Source: Datura wrightii (Eukaryota > Streptophyta > Magnoliopsida > Solanales > Solanaceae). Taken from it: a stretch of 64,000 bases of DNA. The stretch lies in assembly GCA_035772735.1 (NCBI GenBank), contig JASDFA010000002.1:5270001-5334000 (forward strand), in the 5' to 3' direction. Position numbers and translations under genes: made by a program. This document shows positions 11,551-23,286 of the stretch, in pieces. Under the pieces are notes generated by a model that had not been told where the DNA came from, did no database searches, and was given only the letters and a program-made list of their open reading frames with translations. Each line of letters opens with the position of its first letter. The first letter of the stretch is position 1.

Positions 11551-11940
11551 ATGTTAACAAAGAAGGGGTGTGGGGTGGAGGAGTGCAAAAGTCCACTTTT
11601 GAAGGATCTCTTAAAAAGAGAACCCAAGACTATTGTTGAGAGGATGCATTGTAATCTAGTGAAGGAAGTGATGAAGGATAAGATGGAAAGTGTGGAGGCT
11701 TTTCCCTCAAAAGTTAAGAAAAAGAGGAGATGGTTCCCAAAAGGGAAGAAGAGTTTGAGAAACTCTAGAAGGGCAATTTACGTCGTGCCGCGATGTAAAA
11801 TCAGACTTCTTGGGAGGCAACCCAAATTGCACCATAGGTATCATTTTTCTTTTTTTTCAATTTTGGTTATTTTCACTTTTTTCTTTGTTTTTGGTTATCA
11901 AGCACAGATTCAGGGGATGTCTGAGTACCGATGGAAGTGA
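11551..11940 (+). CDS. Basic ORF with hydrophobic stretch, 3' region of A1
   Basis: 129 codons. The first ~85 residues are Lys/Arg-rich (KKGCGVEECKSPLLKDLL, VKKKRRWFPKGKKSLRNSRR). CKIRLLGRQPKLHHR and a ~20-residue hydrophobic segment (FSFFSILVIFTFFFVFGY) follow. LGRQP-type text after the polymerase region recurs in plant Athila-like elements as I recall them, so I read it as the 3' end of the element rather than a host gene. A membrane role is possible but unsupported. Confidence 0.35.
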   Translation: MLTKKGCGVEECKSPLLKDLLKREPKTIVERMHCNLVKEVMKDKMESVEAFPSKVKKKRRWFPKGKKSLRNSRRAIYVVPRCKIRLLGRQPKLHHRYHFSFFSILVIFTFFFVFGYQAQIQGMSEYRWK

Positions 11941-12109
11941 AAGCTAAGGAGCATGGAAAAAGATAAGTATGGGATCGTTGACCCATTTGTTCAAAGGTGG
12001 ATGAAAGCATGCTGCTAGTAAGGCCTAGAGGCCTTAGGAAGTATACCTAACTATTAATTGATTTTAATTGATGCTTTGGTGACATAGCATACTTTTAATT
12101 ATGGGGTGA

Positions 12110-12968
12110 TGATCTTGGGCATATTTACATCCCCAAGTGCTATTTTTTAACCTAGTTTAGTCATGTTTGTAACTTTAAGCAATTACATTCAAATGTGATC
12201 TTATATGTATGTGTGCATGAACTAAGCAAAGTGATTAGCCCATGTTTTTAGGTGTAATATGCTAAGGAGGGGAAAGAAATGATTTTCAATGCACAAGAGG
12301 AAAGAATGGAAGTGATAGCACAAGATGGGAATTTGATTTTCCAAAGAAGAGGCTGGCTGTGCTAGGCACCATGCCACGCTATGTGTGCACCATGCCCAGC
12401 GCCGTGCCATGCAAGTGGTATGCGTGCGCGTGTGAGGGCAAAGTAACATCAATAGAATGTGATGGTGTCGTGCCACACTCTACGACCTGAATGATGGATG
12501 TTGTGCCACGCTGGGCGATGCGCACTAGCACAATGCCAAGACCTGCTGATGCCGCATTCTGGTAGCTCTCCACGTTTTCTCCGTGTCACACCAAAGATAA
12601 GCCACGATGGGCAGTGTGGCATAGATATGGGTTCTCTTGGGCCAATTTTTGCATTTTTCCAACTTACTATAAATTGAACCCTTAGCTTCTAAATTAATTA
12701 TCACGAAATATTTTTTTTGGGAGACCGTAGACAAGCGAAGGGAGAGTAGAAGAAACTCATTCTAGGGTTCATTTTTATTTATCTATAACCATTCTTTTAA
12801 ATACTTTAATTCAAAGATTTTTTTGAATCATTATATACGCATGAGTGGCTAAAACCCTTCTTCTAGGGTTGAGGTCACATGACATGATTGTATTTGCGTA
12901 ATTTCATCTTTGGTTTGAGTTTTCGTTGTTGTTTTGTCTTGCATTATTGTTATTTATCATTTTGATGC
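12110..12968 (+). repeat. Truncated 3' LTR of A1
   Basis: Starts TGATCTTGGGCATATTTAC, repeating the 5' LTR start at 7613, and includes TGAGTGGCTAAAACCC at 12842 as at 8434. It stops at TTTGATGC (12968), where T3 begins, so roughly the last 600 bases are missing. The missing end was not found elsewhere in the window. Confidence 0.75.
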
Positions 12969-13903
12969 TGTAATAACCCAAAGTTTCCTATGATTAGACC
13001 CGATAACAAAATTTGAAGTTGGCTGAAAAATTGGGAAAATGTCTCAGGACGGATGATGTAACCACTCGTTGTTGGAAACCATGGGTCGTTATTAGCAGTC
13101 ATGGGAGAGAGTGGACCTTGGCAATTGGGGATACCACGGGTCATCCAATGAATCATGGTGAGAAGTGATGACCCGTGGTTTGGGTTGCCATATTTTCCTG
13201 TGGATATAACGGATGGATACCACGACTCGTTGGAAGAAACCACGAGTCGTGGTGAGGCTCGTGGTAAGGGAAGTTTAGGATTTTCAGGGAGTTCACAATG
13301 GTCGATCTAATGACCCATCATTTGAAGCAACGACTCATCCTGTCGAGTCGTGGGAAGAATCCGAAAGCATCAATTGAGGCAGTGGATCCAACGACTCGAT
13401 ACCACAAGTCGTAGTATCATGCAACGACTCATAGGATCACCCAGAACTGTTTTTTAGGGAAATTTCATTAAGGGTATTTTTGATCTTTCTATGCTCTAGG
13501 GCCCTGAAGTACATCATTTTATGTAGTTTTCTAGGCATGATAAGATAGGTTAACACCCTCTAATTATCCTCATTCCCATGCATGCAAGTTAGAACAATTT
13601 TAGAGAGATCAAGCTATTCCTCAAGCTCTTCCCTTTCAATTCTTCCTTGGGCATTAAAGGAACCTTCGAATTTGATCTTACCCAGGTATGTAGGTTTACG
13701 AATGGGTGTTTTTGTTTACACCCATGCCCATTCACTATCAATTTATAAAAATCTATTAAAAATCTCATGGGGTTTTAATTCAATTTTTGTGAAAATCTAA
13801 TAATTTGCTAATGGGTTATTATGATTTGTGATTTACATCATATTTCATAGATTTTGATCAGATTTTACAACTATTTTGATTATAAGATTATTGATTTCGA
13901 TTT
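12969..13903 (+). repeat. T3: alpha-type Tekay LTR, left part
   Basis: Begins TGTAATAACCCAAAG, like the T1 LTR at 890. Bases 13060-13432 hold a dense cluster of short palindromes (ACGACTCGT 13222-13230; the 15-bp perfect palindrome ACCACGAGTCGTGGT 13239-13253; more at 13330, 13343, 13391, 13422). The LTR is split at 13903/13904 by T4 and resumes at 23287. No internal region of its own is present on either side. Confidence 0.78.
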
Positions 13904-15987
13904 TGCCACGCCCCACCTTGGGAGGCATGACTGGCACCTAGTGCCCCACTAGGACCTGAACTACTGAGCTGACTGAGCCTAAGCACCTCTGGTGCAGGGC
14001 TGGCTCTACTAGAATAAAGAAAACAACAGGCTATATAGCGGCTGTAAATACAACCCCAGGCCGACAAAGCCTATAGCCGCCTGTGAAAATAAAAAGCTAA
14101 CCAGAGACAAGAAAACATAGGGAGTCCTATGTTGGCCGACAAGGCCTCCATGATATCTAGTTATAACTGTAGGGTAAAATCAGATACTAAACTGAGCTAT
14201 GACCAACAAGGCCATCCATCAAAAGCTACACAAGGCCCCACACGACCAATATCAACTAACCACAGGGAAATAATACAATCGGCAAGCCTCTAGGAGTAAT
14301 AAGATGGTCGGGCAGGGCCTCGACCTACCCATATTGTACAAACAAAAAGAAGTAAACCTCTATCACACAAGCCTCGGAAGAAAGGAGTTGATGGCTATGT
14401 GCGGATGACTGAAACTACAAGGGATCTTCTCCTCATCTATGCGTACCTGTAGGCAAGTAATGCAGCGCCCCAAAGAAGGCGTCAGTACCACAGGGACTGA
14501 GTAGACTGAGTACGTAAAGCAATAACTGTAAATAACTGAAAGTAAGGAATAGAACTGATAATGACTGATATAAAGGAAATGGACTAAAAATGATTAAAGT
14601 AGTGAAATCAGGACTTAACATAACTGTGATAAGGGGGGTGGGGGTCATACCTGACAAACGGAAATGTCTTGCTGTCTAACTATCAGAAACTAAAGCAACA
14701 TAAACCTTACCTGGCCCCCATAAGCTGGAAGGTACAATCAACACAGAACAACCCACCTGGGCCCCCATTAGCCCTAGTGAGTACACCTCAATCTATATAA
14801 CCCCATCCAGGTCAATATGAGTCAATTAGCAGCTATAAGCGTCCTGCCGATCCCCTGGGTCTGCAACTGGGCCCGCTGGGCCCTTGACTATAGTTGTACC
14901 TGAGTCCGGAGGACTCCTGATATCTACACTCCGGGCGTAAGCGCTCGGGGGGGGGGGGGGGGGGGTGTATAGGCCAACCACAGAAAATATGAGGATCTGG
15001 CTCCCCATCTTCATCCCTTGTGGATGACATGCTGCTCCGTAGAGCGACGTATCCTCGCCACTAGCGGACGAGTAGACACAACTATTAACCCTAGGGCGGT
15101 CATGGAAGCTATATAGGTAATCCATCCCAAAACAATACAATTTCAAGTATCAACTGATATCAACAACTAAACATTATCACATACTCCTAACATACTTTAC
15201 TGGGATTCATACTGGCTCACTATGCTGAAGAAACTAACTTGCCAAACGAAAATGCTTTAACATACTTCAACTGCTGGTTTCTGATTAACTGATAGGTTCC
15301 AATTAGCATTCAATAGCTTTTCCCAACTAAAATCGTGTTACTGTAAAGATAGGACTAGTTTTAACTCTAAATTCGGCAAAAAGGAAAACCTTATAAAAGA
15401 ATATTAGCTATATTCCAATTTTACAGAACACGGTCGAAACCTCATTATCTCTCGAAAGTATATAAGGGAGAATTGCTTATTTAAAGCTTGGGATCATATT
15501 GAATCTAGTTTGGAGCAATTCCAACAACTTTAGCTTGGCGGAACGACGATTTGCCGGGAGAATTTCATGAAACTAACTCCGTAGAAATGCTCCCTGCAGC
15601 CTTATACTTCGATACCCAAAGTTAATCTGAATTTTGACAGCGTTTAGCGGCATAATCGGACGAAAAGTAAATGCTTCCTTCATCTCTCAACTCTGCTGGT
15701 CGAGTTGTATATGAAAATTATCAAGAATTCTAAGGGTGAGGCCTATATATACTTGAAGCAGGATACAAGGCACATTTCACCTCCGTGCCACATTGGCTAG
15801 CGTGATAATTCTACTCCGTGCCACTTTACCCCTCTGGGCAGCTTGGTTCGACCTCCTCTCGCGAAATCCTGACTTGGCACTCGTTCGGCCTTTCCCCGGG
15901 CCCTTTCCTCACATGTATAACGCTCTAAAACTCTCAACCAACATGCGAATAGGCCGACTAAATGCTAGAAACTTACGGGGTATAACA
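13904..15987 (-). repeat. 3' LTR of T4 (beta type)
   Basis: On the plus strand it runs from TGCCACGCCCCACCTTGG to CTTACGGGGTATAACA. It differs from its 5' partner by many substitutions and by a run of 19 G at 14947-14965 where the partner has a short GTTGGGGG. A TATA-like CTATATATAC lies near 15746. Passenger ORFs inside are not genes. Confidence 0.9.
14947..14965 (+). repeat. 19-base G homopolymer in T4 3' LTR
   Basis: An uninterrupted run of 19 G. The 5' LTR of the same element has only GTTGGGGGTG at the matching place (about 22270), so the run grew after insertion or is an assembly error. A tract of this length can form G-quadruplex structures. Confidence 0.85.
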
Positions 15988-16006
15988 TCCTCCTCCCCCT
16001 TAAGAA

Positions 16007-16025
16007 CATTCGTCCTCAAATGTTA
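16007..16025 (-). promoter_or_regulatory. Pre-PPT palindrome of T4, imperfect
   Basis: The minus strand reads AACATTTGAGGACGAATGTT, the same AGGA-loop palindrome found before the 3' LTR of T6, T7 and T8, here with one unpaired position in the stem. The pyrimidine run TCCTCCTCCCCCTT at 15988-16001 between it and the LTR is the polypurine tract on the coding strand. Confidence 0.6.
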
Positions 16026-16261
16026 ACTTCTACTTGCAAGAATCTAAACCTTGCAATTACTTATTCTGGAAAAATTTCGGCAGAGTCTCCCCTGTAATTT
16101 GGACTATCCAAAAACCCAGAAACAGAGAAAAGTCCAATATAGGTACTCCACACAATACTATGGCATTCATTTCGCAATAGACTGAAGTCAACTTCTCCAC
16201 ATATACGTGTATATAATGCAACTTATGAATTAACAACAATAACATACCTCTAGTTGCACAA

Positions 16262-17621
16262 TCTGACTATGTTTGAAATAACTGAGGATATCTGGTTTTC
16301 ATATCATCTTCTGCCTCCAAGGTCATCTCCTCTCGGTTCTTATTTCTCTATAACACTTTAACAGAAGCAACATCTTTAGTTCTCAGTCTACGGATCTGCC
16401 GGTCTAGTATGGATACTGGAGCTTCTTCATAAGCTAACTCCTCAGTGACTTGGACGTCTTTGACTGGAACAATCGGGAGGGATCTCCTATACACTTCCTC
16501 AGCATTGATACGTGAAAACTTGGGTGATCGGATTTTAATTCTGGAGGTAAATCCAATTCATATGCCACCTGGCCTATCCTTCGGCGAATCTGATAAGGCC
16601 CAATAAATCTCGGGCTGAGCTTGCCTTTCATACCAAATCTCATCACACCCTTCATCGGTGAAACCTTCAGGAATACCTAGTCACCCACATTAAATTCTAA
16701 GTTCCTTCGCAGCACATCAGCATAAGATTTCTGGCGGCTCTGAGCGGTTAGCAAACGTTCCCTGATAAGCTTTACTTTCTCTTCTGATTGACGAATAATT
16801 TCTGGCCCAATCAATGATGATTCTCCTACCTCAAACCAACCAGCTGGAGATCCGCACTTTCGCCTATACAACGCTTCATAAGGCGCTATCTGAATTGCTG
16901 AATGATAACTGTTATTATAGGTGAATTTAATAAGCAGTAGAAGTTCATCCCAGCTGCCTCCAAAATCTAGAACACACGCCCGTAACATATCCTCGAGTGT
17001 CTGGATGGTACGTTTTGCCTACCCGTCTGTCTTAGGATGGAAGGCTGTGCTCAGGTTAACCTGTATCCCCAGGCCTCTCTGAAAAGATTGCCAAAACTTA
17101 GCTGTAAACTGCGCTCCTCTATCAGAGATGATTGACAATGGAACACCATGCAATCTGACTATTTCTCTAATATACAACTCAGCATAATCTTCGGCTGAAA
17201 AGGTATCCCTTACTGGCGAAAGTGAGCTGATTTTGTCAACCTGTCGATAATTACCCAGATAGAATCATATTTACGCCTCGTACAGGGTAACCCTACTACA
17301 AAATCCATATTAACTGCCTCCCATTTCCATAAAGGCACGCTATATCCTATGTCAGTCTTCCTGGTTTCTGATGTTCAGCTTTCACCTGTTGGCAATTGGG
17401 ACATTGAGCTGCGAATTCTGCTATCCCCTTTTTCATTCACGACCACCAGTAAATCTCTTTTACGTCATCGTACATTTTTATTGAACCTGGATGGAGAGAG
17501 TAACAGGCATAGTGTACCTCGCCCATAATTTGCTGGCGAAGCCCTGCCACGTTTGGAACGTAGAGGCGATCCCTATATCTCAAAACTCTGTCCTCGGTTA
17601 CGTGGAATCTGTCACTTCTCC
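16262..17621 (-). pseudogene. Integrase and chromodomain of T4
   Basis: Minus strand. 17437-17625 carries the His/Cys zinc-binding region (HYACYSLHPGSIKMY). The core follows, with the region around VPLSIISDRGAQF near 17120 broken by stops. 16677-16988 encodes ACVLDFGGSWDE, APYEALYRRKC and QSRQKSYADV. 16434-16655 gives GVMRFGMKGKLSPRFIGPYQ (GPY/F module). A chromodomain (about 16262-16433, NREEMTLEAE-like, several changes) closes it. Stops and frame shifts between these blocks rule out activity. Confidence 0.85.
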
Positions 17622-18395
17622 TCATTGGACCCTATTTCTGAGCTGAACCAGGCTAGGATCTTCATACTTCTGTTCTTTCACTTCCACCACCAATGATGAC
17701 ACTGCGGTATTCTGGGTTACCGCTCCATTGTCTCCTGATTCTACTATAGAAACGGCTAAACTGGCTAGCTGATGTAATTCTCGGGCTAATTCCTGCCACT
17801 CGGGTTGTAAATATGCTAGGCTTCCCATGGATTTGTGGCTAAGGGCATCTGCTACAACATTGGCCCTTCCTGGGTGGTATAAAATATTCACGTCATAATC
17901 CTTTAACAGCTCCAACCAGTGATGCTGCCGCAGATTCAACTCTTTCTGGGTGAAAATATACTGCAGGATCTTGTGATCAGTGAAAATATCTACGTGGACG
18001 CCATACAGGTAATGTCTCCATATTTTCAAGGCATGACTCACTGCGGCTAACTCTAGGTCATGGGTAGGGTAATTCTTTTCATGCTTCCTCAGCTTCCTGG
18101 AAGCATAGGCAATCACCTTACCATGCTGCATCAAAACACATCCTAACCCAACATCTGAAGTGTCACAATAGACTGCATAACCCTCTGTTCCTTCTGGCAA
18201 TGCTAGTACCGGTGCCGATGTCAATCTGCCTTTCAGTTCCTGAAAGTTCTGCTCACATGCCTCAGTCCAATGGAATTTTGTTGCCTTCTGCGTCATTTTG
18301 GTTAAAGGTGCTGCTAAAGTAGAAAATCCTTCCATGAACCTTCTGTAATATCCGACTAACCCTAAGAAACTATGTACCTCGGTCGGAGTGGTAGG
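17622..18395 (-). pseudogene. RNase H region of T4
   Basis: 17622-18335 is open for 237 codons and encodes KFHWTEACEQNFQELK, GYAVYCDTSDVGLGCVLMQ (first catalytic Asp), KNYPTHDLELAAVSHALK (Glu) and VDIFTDHKILQYIFTQ (second Asp). LLKDYDVNILYHPGRANVVA and DALSHKS follow (last Asp region). Catalytic positions look intact. RNase H removes the RNA strand during cDNA synthesis. It ends in the linker to integrase (LVVEVKEQKYEDPSLVQL). Confidence 0.88.
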
Positions 18396-19134
18396 TCAAT
18401 GCCTTGTTTTCACTACCTCTATCTTCTGCGTATCTACCTGTATAGCAGCATCTAACACAATATGGCCTAAGAAGGCTACTGAATTCAGCCAAAATTCACA
18501 TTTAGAAAATTTTGCATATAGCTCGCGATCCTTGAGAATTCGGAGCACTATCCGTAGATGATCCTGGTGATAGGCCTCCGAGCGGGAATACACCAGAATA
18601 TCATCGATAAATACTATCACGAACAAGTCTAAGTATGATCTGAAAACGCGGTTCATCAGGTCCATGAACACTGCTGGGGCATTTGTCAGTCTGAAGGACA
18701 TGACTATAAATTCAAAGTGGCCATATCTGGTCCTAAAGGCAGTCTTTGGAATCTCTCTTTCACGAACCCAGACCTAATGATATCCTGATCTGAAGTCAAT
18801 CTTTGAAAAATACTTCGCTCCCTATAACTGATCAAACAAATAATCTATTCTGGGAAGCGGGTACTTATTCTTGATAGTGACTTTATTCAACTGCCGGTAA
18901 TCTATACACATACGGAGGGAGCCGTCCATCTTCCTCACGAACAGAACTGGCGCACCCCATTGTGAGGTACTCGGCCTGATAAAGCCCTCGTCTAGCAAAT
19001 CCTTCAGTTGTTCCTTTAGTTCTCTGAGTTCAGCAGAAGCTATCCCATATGGAGGAATAGATATAGGCTAAGTGTCTGGTAGTAGATCAATTGCAAAATC
19101 AATTTCCCTTTATGTAAATACATCAATTCCTTCA
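18396..19134 (-). pseudogene. Reverse transcriptase of T4
   Basis: 18396-18701 is open and carries MSFRLTNAPAVFMDLMNRVF and the catalytic box FVIVFIDDILVYS (both Asp present, about 18597-18611), then YAKFSKCEFWLNSVAFLGH. Upstream, 18702-19100 encodes the fingers, but a TAG at 18774-18776 breaks GYHQV (a Gln codon in T7). Decoded as part of Gag-Pol, it copies element RNA into DNA. Confidence 0.87.
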
Positions 19135-19789
19135 TTAAGCACTGGAATAGACTAAAGGGTCGGAGGCTCTGCCCGAACATCCTGAACTCTGACAACATGA
19201 TAAATGCACCCTTTTCATCAATTTTCTCGCCGCAAGAAAGGAAATAAACCTACATTTTGGCGTAGCTGTACTACCTTTCCACTCCCATACTGCCTCCCCA
19301 GGAAAGTGGAATCGGACAATCTTGGTCCAACATTCGACATTGTCATAGCATGGTGCTAGCCAATCCATACCCAAAATAACATCAAAATCAACCATTTCTA
19401 GTTATATCAAGTATGCTGTAGTCTGATGACTGGAAACCTCTACTGTGCACCCCCGATAGACCCTTCTGGCTATAATAGAGTCACCAACGGGTGTAGACAC
19501 TGAGAAAGGTCACCGAAGCAATTCCGACATAATACTAAACTTCCGAGCCACTAACAATGTAACATAGGACAAGGTAGATCCTGGATCTATCAACACATAA
19601 GCAGGATGAGAGCAAATGTTCAGCATACCTGTCACAACATCTGGTGATGACTCTAACTCCTTTTGCCCCGGTAGTGCATAAGTATGGCCTGGGCCGGCAC
19701 CTGAACTGGAGGCCCCTGATCTGCCTCGGCCTCTGCCAGCTGAAACTGAGGGCCTACGCCCTGTAGGGGACACTAGAGCTCGTGATCCT
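19135..19789 (-). pseudogene. Aspartic protease and linker of T4
   Basis: 19510-19773 encodes HPAYVLIDPGSTLSYVTLL with the DPGS active-site box (retroviral-type DSG/DTG position). 19135-19395 has DFDVILGMDWLAPCYDNVEC and GEAVWEWKG, the usual protease-to-RT linker. Between them a frame change disrupts the coding line. Confidence 0.85.
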
Positions 19790-21027
19790 GCCGAGGACCT
19801 ATCCTATCGATCCCAGTCACCCTGACCCCTAGCTGGATAATTCCTCGTCTGATGACCCTCCTGTCCACAAATGTAACATGTTGTGGAACCATACCTGCAT
19901 GCTCTAGAGTGGTGTCGACTGCAAAGAGGGAAAAGTGGTATTATACTCTGCTCCACCCTCCTCTGCTGTTGTGAACCTACTGCCCGCGAACCTTTGCCGG
20001 GCTCGGGCTGGCCTCAGTGACTAGACTTGATCCTCTGCTGTTGTGGTGGAGGCGTGGGTCTAGGCGGCCTATCTGATAACCGTGGCCTAGGTCCTCCCCG
20101 GGACTCCTCCTAGAATTCATCCGGTCTGTCCCTGCGACGCTGCTCCTGACTTGTCCTCCTAATCTCCCATTGCCACTGTCTGATCCCCTCAATATTCTGA
20201 GCAAAATCCTGCGCACGGGCGATATCCATATCCTCTCGCAGTGTGGCTATGATGCAGGTCTACACATATTTCGGGTTCAGTCCCATAATAAAGTGGTGTA
20301 CCCTGGCTGGCATGGTGTCCATAAAAGCTGGCGCATATCGAGCCAAGGAATCAAACCGCATGGCATATTCTCGAACACTCATCGACCTCTGCTCCAAGTG
20401 TAGGAAGTGATCAACCCGGGCCTGTCGAATCTCCCGCGGTAGGTGATGATCCAAAAAAGCCTCTGAAAAGCTAGACCAGGTCAAAGGGGAAACATCTCTC
20501 CCCCGGGACCTCTCCCAACTCTCATACCAAAGTACGGCGATGTCCCGTAGCCGGAATACCGGCAACTCAACTGACTCTGTGGGTGTAGCATGCATCACCC
20601 TGAAAATCCTCTGCATCTGGTCTAAGAAGTCCTGAGGGTCCCCGGTCTGATCTGTCCCTGTGAATTGTGGGGGACTTAGTGCTAGGAACTCTTGGACCCT
20701 CGAACTACCAGGCCCTCCTAATGATTCTACAACTGTAGATGGCACTGACTGGCGCTGAGCAGCCATCATCTGTGCTAGCATAACCACCACGCTCCTGACC
20801 TCCTGGTCGAATGGTATGGGTATAGAAACTATTGGAGGTGGTGCTCTCACACCGATCGTCCCAAGCGGCTCCTGACGTGGTGGAGACTACTGGGGAGGTC
20901 GAGATGATACCTCCGTATAGTCCTCTGATCGGGTTGATTCGGGCCGAGGCTGAGGCACCCTGTTGGTGCCCTCTCCCACTGATACATCTAACCTCCTGCC
21001 TATCGTAGGGTGTCGTTGATCTGACAT
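19790..21027 (-). pseudogene. gag of T4
   Basis: Best start is ATG at 21027-21025 (MSDQRHPTIGRRLDV), as in T7. A TAG lies upstream of 20850. 20260-20850 is open: SSRVQEFLALSPPQFTGT, DPQDFLDQMQRIFRVM, WYESWERSRGRDVSPLTW and FLDHHLPREIRQARVDHFL, a capsid-type retrotransposon Gag. 19845-19890 is a zinc knuckle CYICGQEGHQTRNY in which the fourth ligand Cys is Tyr. Gag assembles particles and binds RNA. Confidence 0.88.
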
Positions 21028-21222
21028 TCCTCTGTAAACAAAAGAGTATACTGAGCTTAGGGACTCAACCCTATACTACACCGCTCTATAGCACGACTGA
21101 ATAAGAAGAAAAAGTAACCACCCATTCATGCATTGCAGCCTCCTACCTATAGTATGTGGTGCAGAACACATCCATAGACAAGACTCTACTTAGCACAGCT
21201 TGCAGACTCCTTGGGATACAAC

Positions 21223-21236
21223 CTGCTCTGATACCA
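21223..21236 (-). other. Primer-binding site of T4
   Basis: The minus strand reads TGGTATCAGAGCAG, complementary to the 3' end of plant initiator Met tRNA. It sits 5 bases inside the 5' LTR edge at 21241. This primer choice is typical of Tekay/Del chromoviruses. Confidence 0.85.
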
Positions 21237-21240
21237 AGTT

Positions 21241-23286
21241 TGTCACGCCCCACCTTGGGAGGCATGACTGGCACCTAGTGCCCTACTAGGAGCTGAACTG
21301 ACTGAACATAAGCACCTCTGGTGTAGGACTGACTCTAACTCTAGAATCAAGAAAACAACGGGCCATATAGCGGCTGTAAATAAAACCCCCGATCAACAAG
21401 GCCTATATCCACTTGTCAAAATAAACAGCTAACCAGAGACAAGAAAACATAGGGAGTCCTATGCGGGCCGACAAGGCTTCCATGATATCTAGTTATAACT
21501 GTAGGGTAAAATCAGATACTAAACAAAGCTATGACCAACAAGGCCATAAATTAACAGCTACACAAGGCCCCACACAGCTGATATCAACTAACCACAGGGA
21601 AATAATACAATCTGCAAGCCTCTAGGAGTAATAAGATGGTTTGGACAGGGCCCCGGCCTACCCATACTGTACAAACAAATAAAAGTAAACCTCTATCACA
21701 CAAGCTCCAGAAGAAAGGAGCTGATGGATCTGTGCGGCTGACTGAAACTACGAGGGATCTGCTCCTCGTCTATGTGTACCTGCAAGAAAGTAATGCAGCG
21801 CCCCAAAGAGGGCGTCAGTACCACAGGTACTGAGTATGTAAAGCAATAACTATAAATGACTGAAAGTAAGGAATAAAACTGACAATGACTGAAGTAAAGG
21901 AAACAGACTAAAAATGACTGAAGTAGTGAAATTAGGACTAAATATAACTGTGATAAGGAGGGTAGGGGTCATACCTGACAAATGAAAACGTCTTGCTGTC
22001 TAACTCTCAGCAACTAAAGCAACATAAACCTTACCTTGCCCCCATACGCCGGAAGCTACAATGAGCACAGAACAACCCACCTGGGCCCCCATTAGCCCTA
22101 GTGAGTACACCTCAATCTATATACCCCTATCCAGGTCAATATGAGTCAACTAGCAGCTATAAGCTCCCTGCCAATCCCCTGGGTCTGCAACTAGGCCCGG
22201 TGGCCCCCTGACTATAGTTGTACCTGAGTCCGGAGGACTCTTGATATCTACACCCCGAGCATAAGCGCTCGTTGGGGGTGTGTATAGGCCAACCATGGCA
22301 AATATGAGGATCTGGCACCCCATCTTCGTCCCTTGCGGACGGCATGCCGCTCCGTAGAGTGACATATCCTCGCCACTGGTGGACGAGTCGACACGGCTAT
22401 TAACCCTGGGGTGGTCATGGAAGCTATACAGGTAATCTAGCCCAAAAAAATACAATTAAAAGTCTAAACAGATATAAAAAACTAAACATGATAACATACT
22501 CCTGACATATTTTATTGGGATTCATACTGGGTCACTATGCTGAAGAAATTAACTTGCCGAAAGAAAATGCCTTAACATACCTGAACTGCCGGTTTCTTAT
22601 TAACTCATAGGTTCCAATTAGCATTCAATAGATTTTTCCAACTGAAATCATGTTATTGTAAAGATAGGACTATTTTTAACTCTAAATTTGGCAAAAAGGA
22701 AAACCTTATATAAAAATATTTGCTATATTCCAATTTTACAGAACACGGTCGAAACCTTGTTATCTCTCGAAAGTCTAGAAGGGAGAATCACTTACTTTAA
22801 GCTTGGGATCGGATTGACACTAGTTTGGAGCAATTCCAACTACTTTGGCTCGGTAGGACGACGATTCGCCGGGCGAATTTCACGAAACTAACTCCGTAGA
22901 AATGCTCCCTGCAACCTTATACTTCGATACCCGAAGTTAATCTGAATTTTGACGGCGTTTAGCGGCATAACCGGATGAAAAGTAAATGTTTCCTTCGTCT
23001 CTCAACTCTTCTGGTCGAGTTGTATATGAAAATTATCAAGAATTCTAAGGGTGAGGCCTATATATACTTGAAGCAGGACACAAGGCAACGTGGCACGTTG
23101 GCCAACGGGCCGTTTCAGCTCCGTGCCACGTTGGCTAACGCGCTGATTCTGCTCCGTGCCACTTTGCCCCTCTGGGCATCTTGGTTCGACCTCCTCTCGC
23201 GAAATCTCGACTTGGCACTCGTTCGGCCTTTCACCGGGCCCTTTCCTCATACGTATAACACTCTAAAACTCTTACGGGGTGTAACA
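21241..23286 (-). repeat. 5' LTR of T4 (beta type)
   Basis: Plus-strand edges TGTCACGCCCCACCTTGGG and TTACGGGGTGTAACA. It contains two perfect CGTG-N-CACG palindromes (23089-23097, 23122-23130) and a TATA box at 23057-23066. Its minus-strand direction drives the element RNA. Confidence 0.9.
23057..23066 (-). promoter_or_regulatory. TATA box in T4 5' LTR
   Basis: The coding strand reads TATATATAGG, ~25-60 bases downstream of the CGTG-N-CACG palindromes. It is conserved at the same place in the T4 3' LTR and, as TATATAAAG, in T6. Confidence 0.5.

Larger units (their letters stand above)
7613..12968 (+). mobile_element. A1: Athila-like non-autonomous element (gag-protease only)
   Basis: Order: 5' LTR, decayed Asp-tRNA-type primer site, gag, protease, a short basic/hydrophobic 3' ORF, polypurine-like ATTATGGGGTGA, partial 3' LTR. 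Between the protease end (~11510) and the 3' LTR (12110) there is room for only ~600 bases and no RT, RNase H or integrase motif. The element could only have moved with enzymes supplied in trans, like the gag-only (TR-GAG) retrotransposons described in plants. Its 3' LTR is cut at 12969 by T3. Confidence 0.72.
13904..23286 (-). mobile_element. T4: nearly full-length Tekay-like element (9.4 kb)
   Basis: Two LTRs in the same orientation (13904-15987 and 21241-23286) flank, on the minus strand, gag, protease, RT, RNase H, integrase and chromodomain in that order, with primer site and polypurine tract. The flanking 5-mers GATTT (13899-13903) and AATTT (23287-23291) look like a target-site duplication with one change. 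It inserted into LTR T3, so it is younger than T3. Stops and frameshifts in gag, RT and integrase make it inactive. Confidence 0.92.

Noticed and set aside
14433..15146. Proline-rich minus-strand ORFs near the G-run.
   Set aside because: The prolines come from the C-run complement of the 19-G tract inside an LTR.
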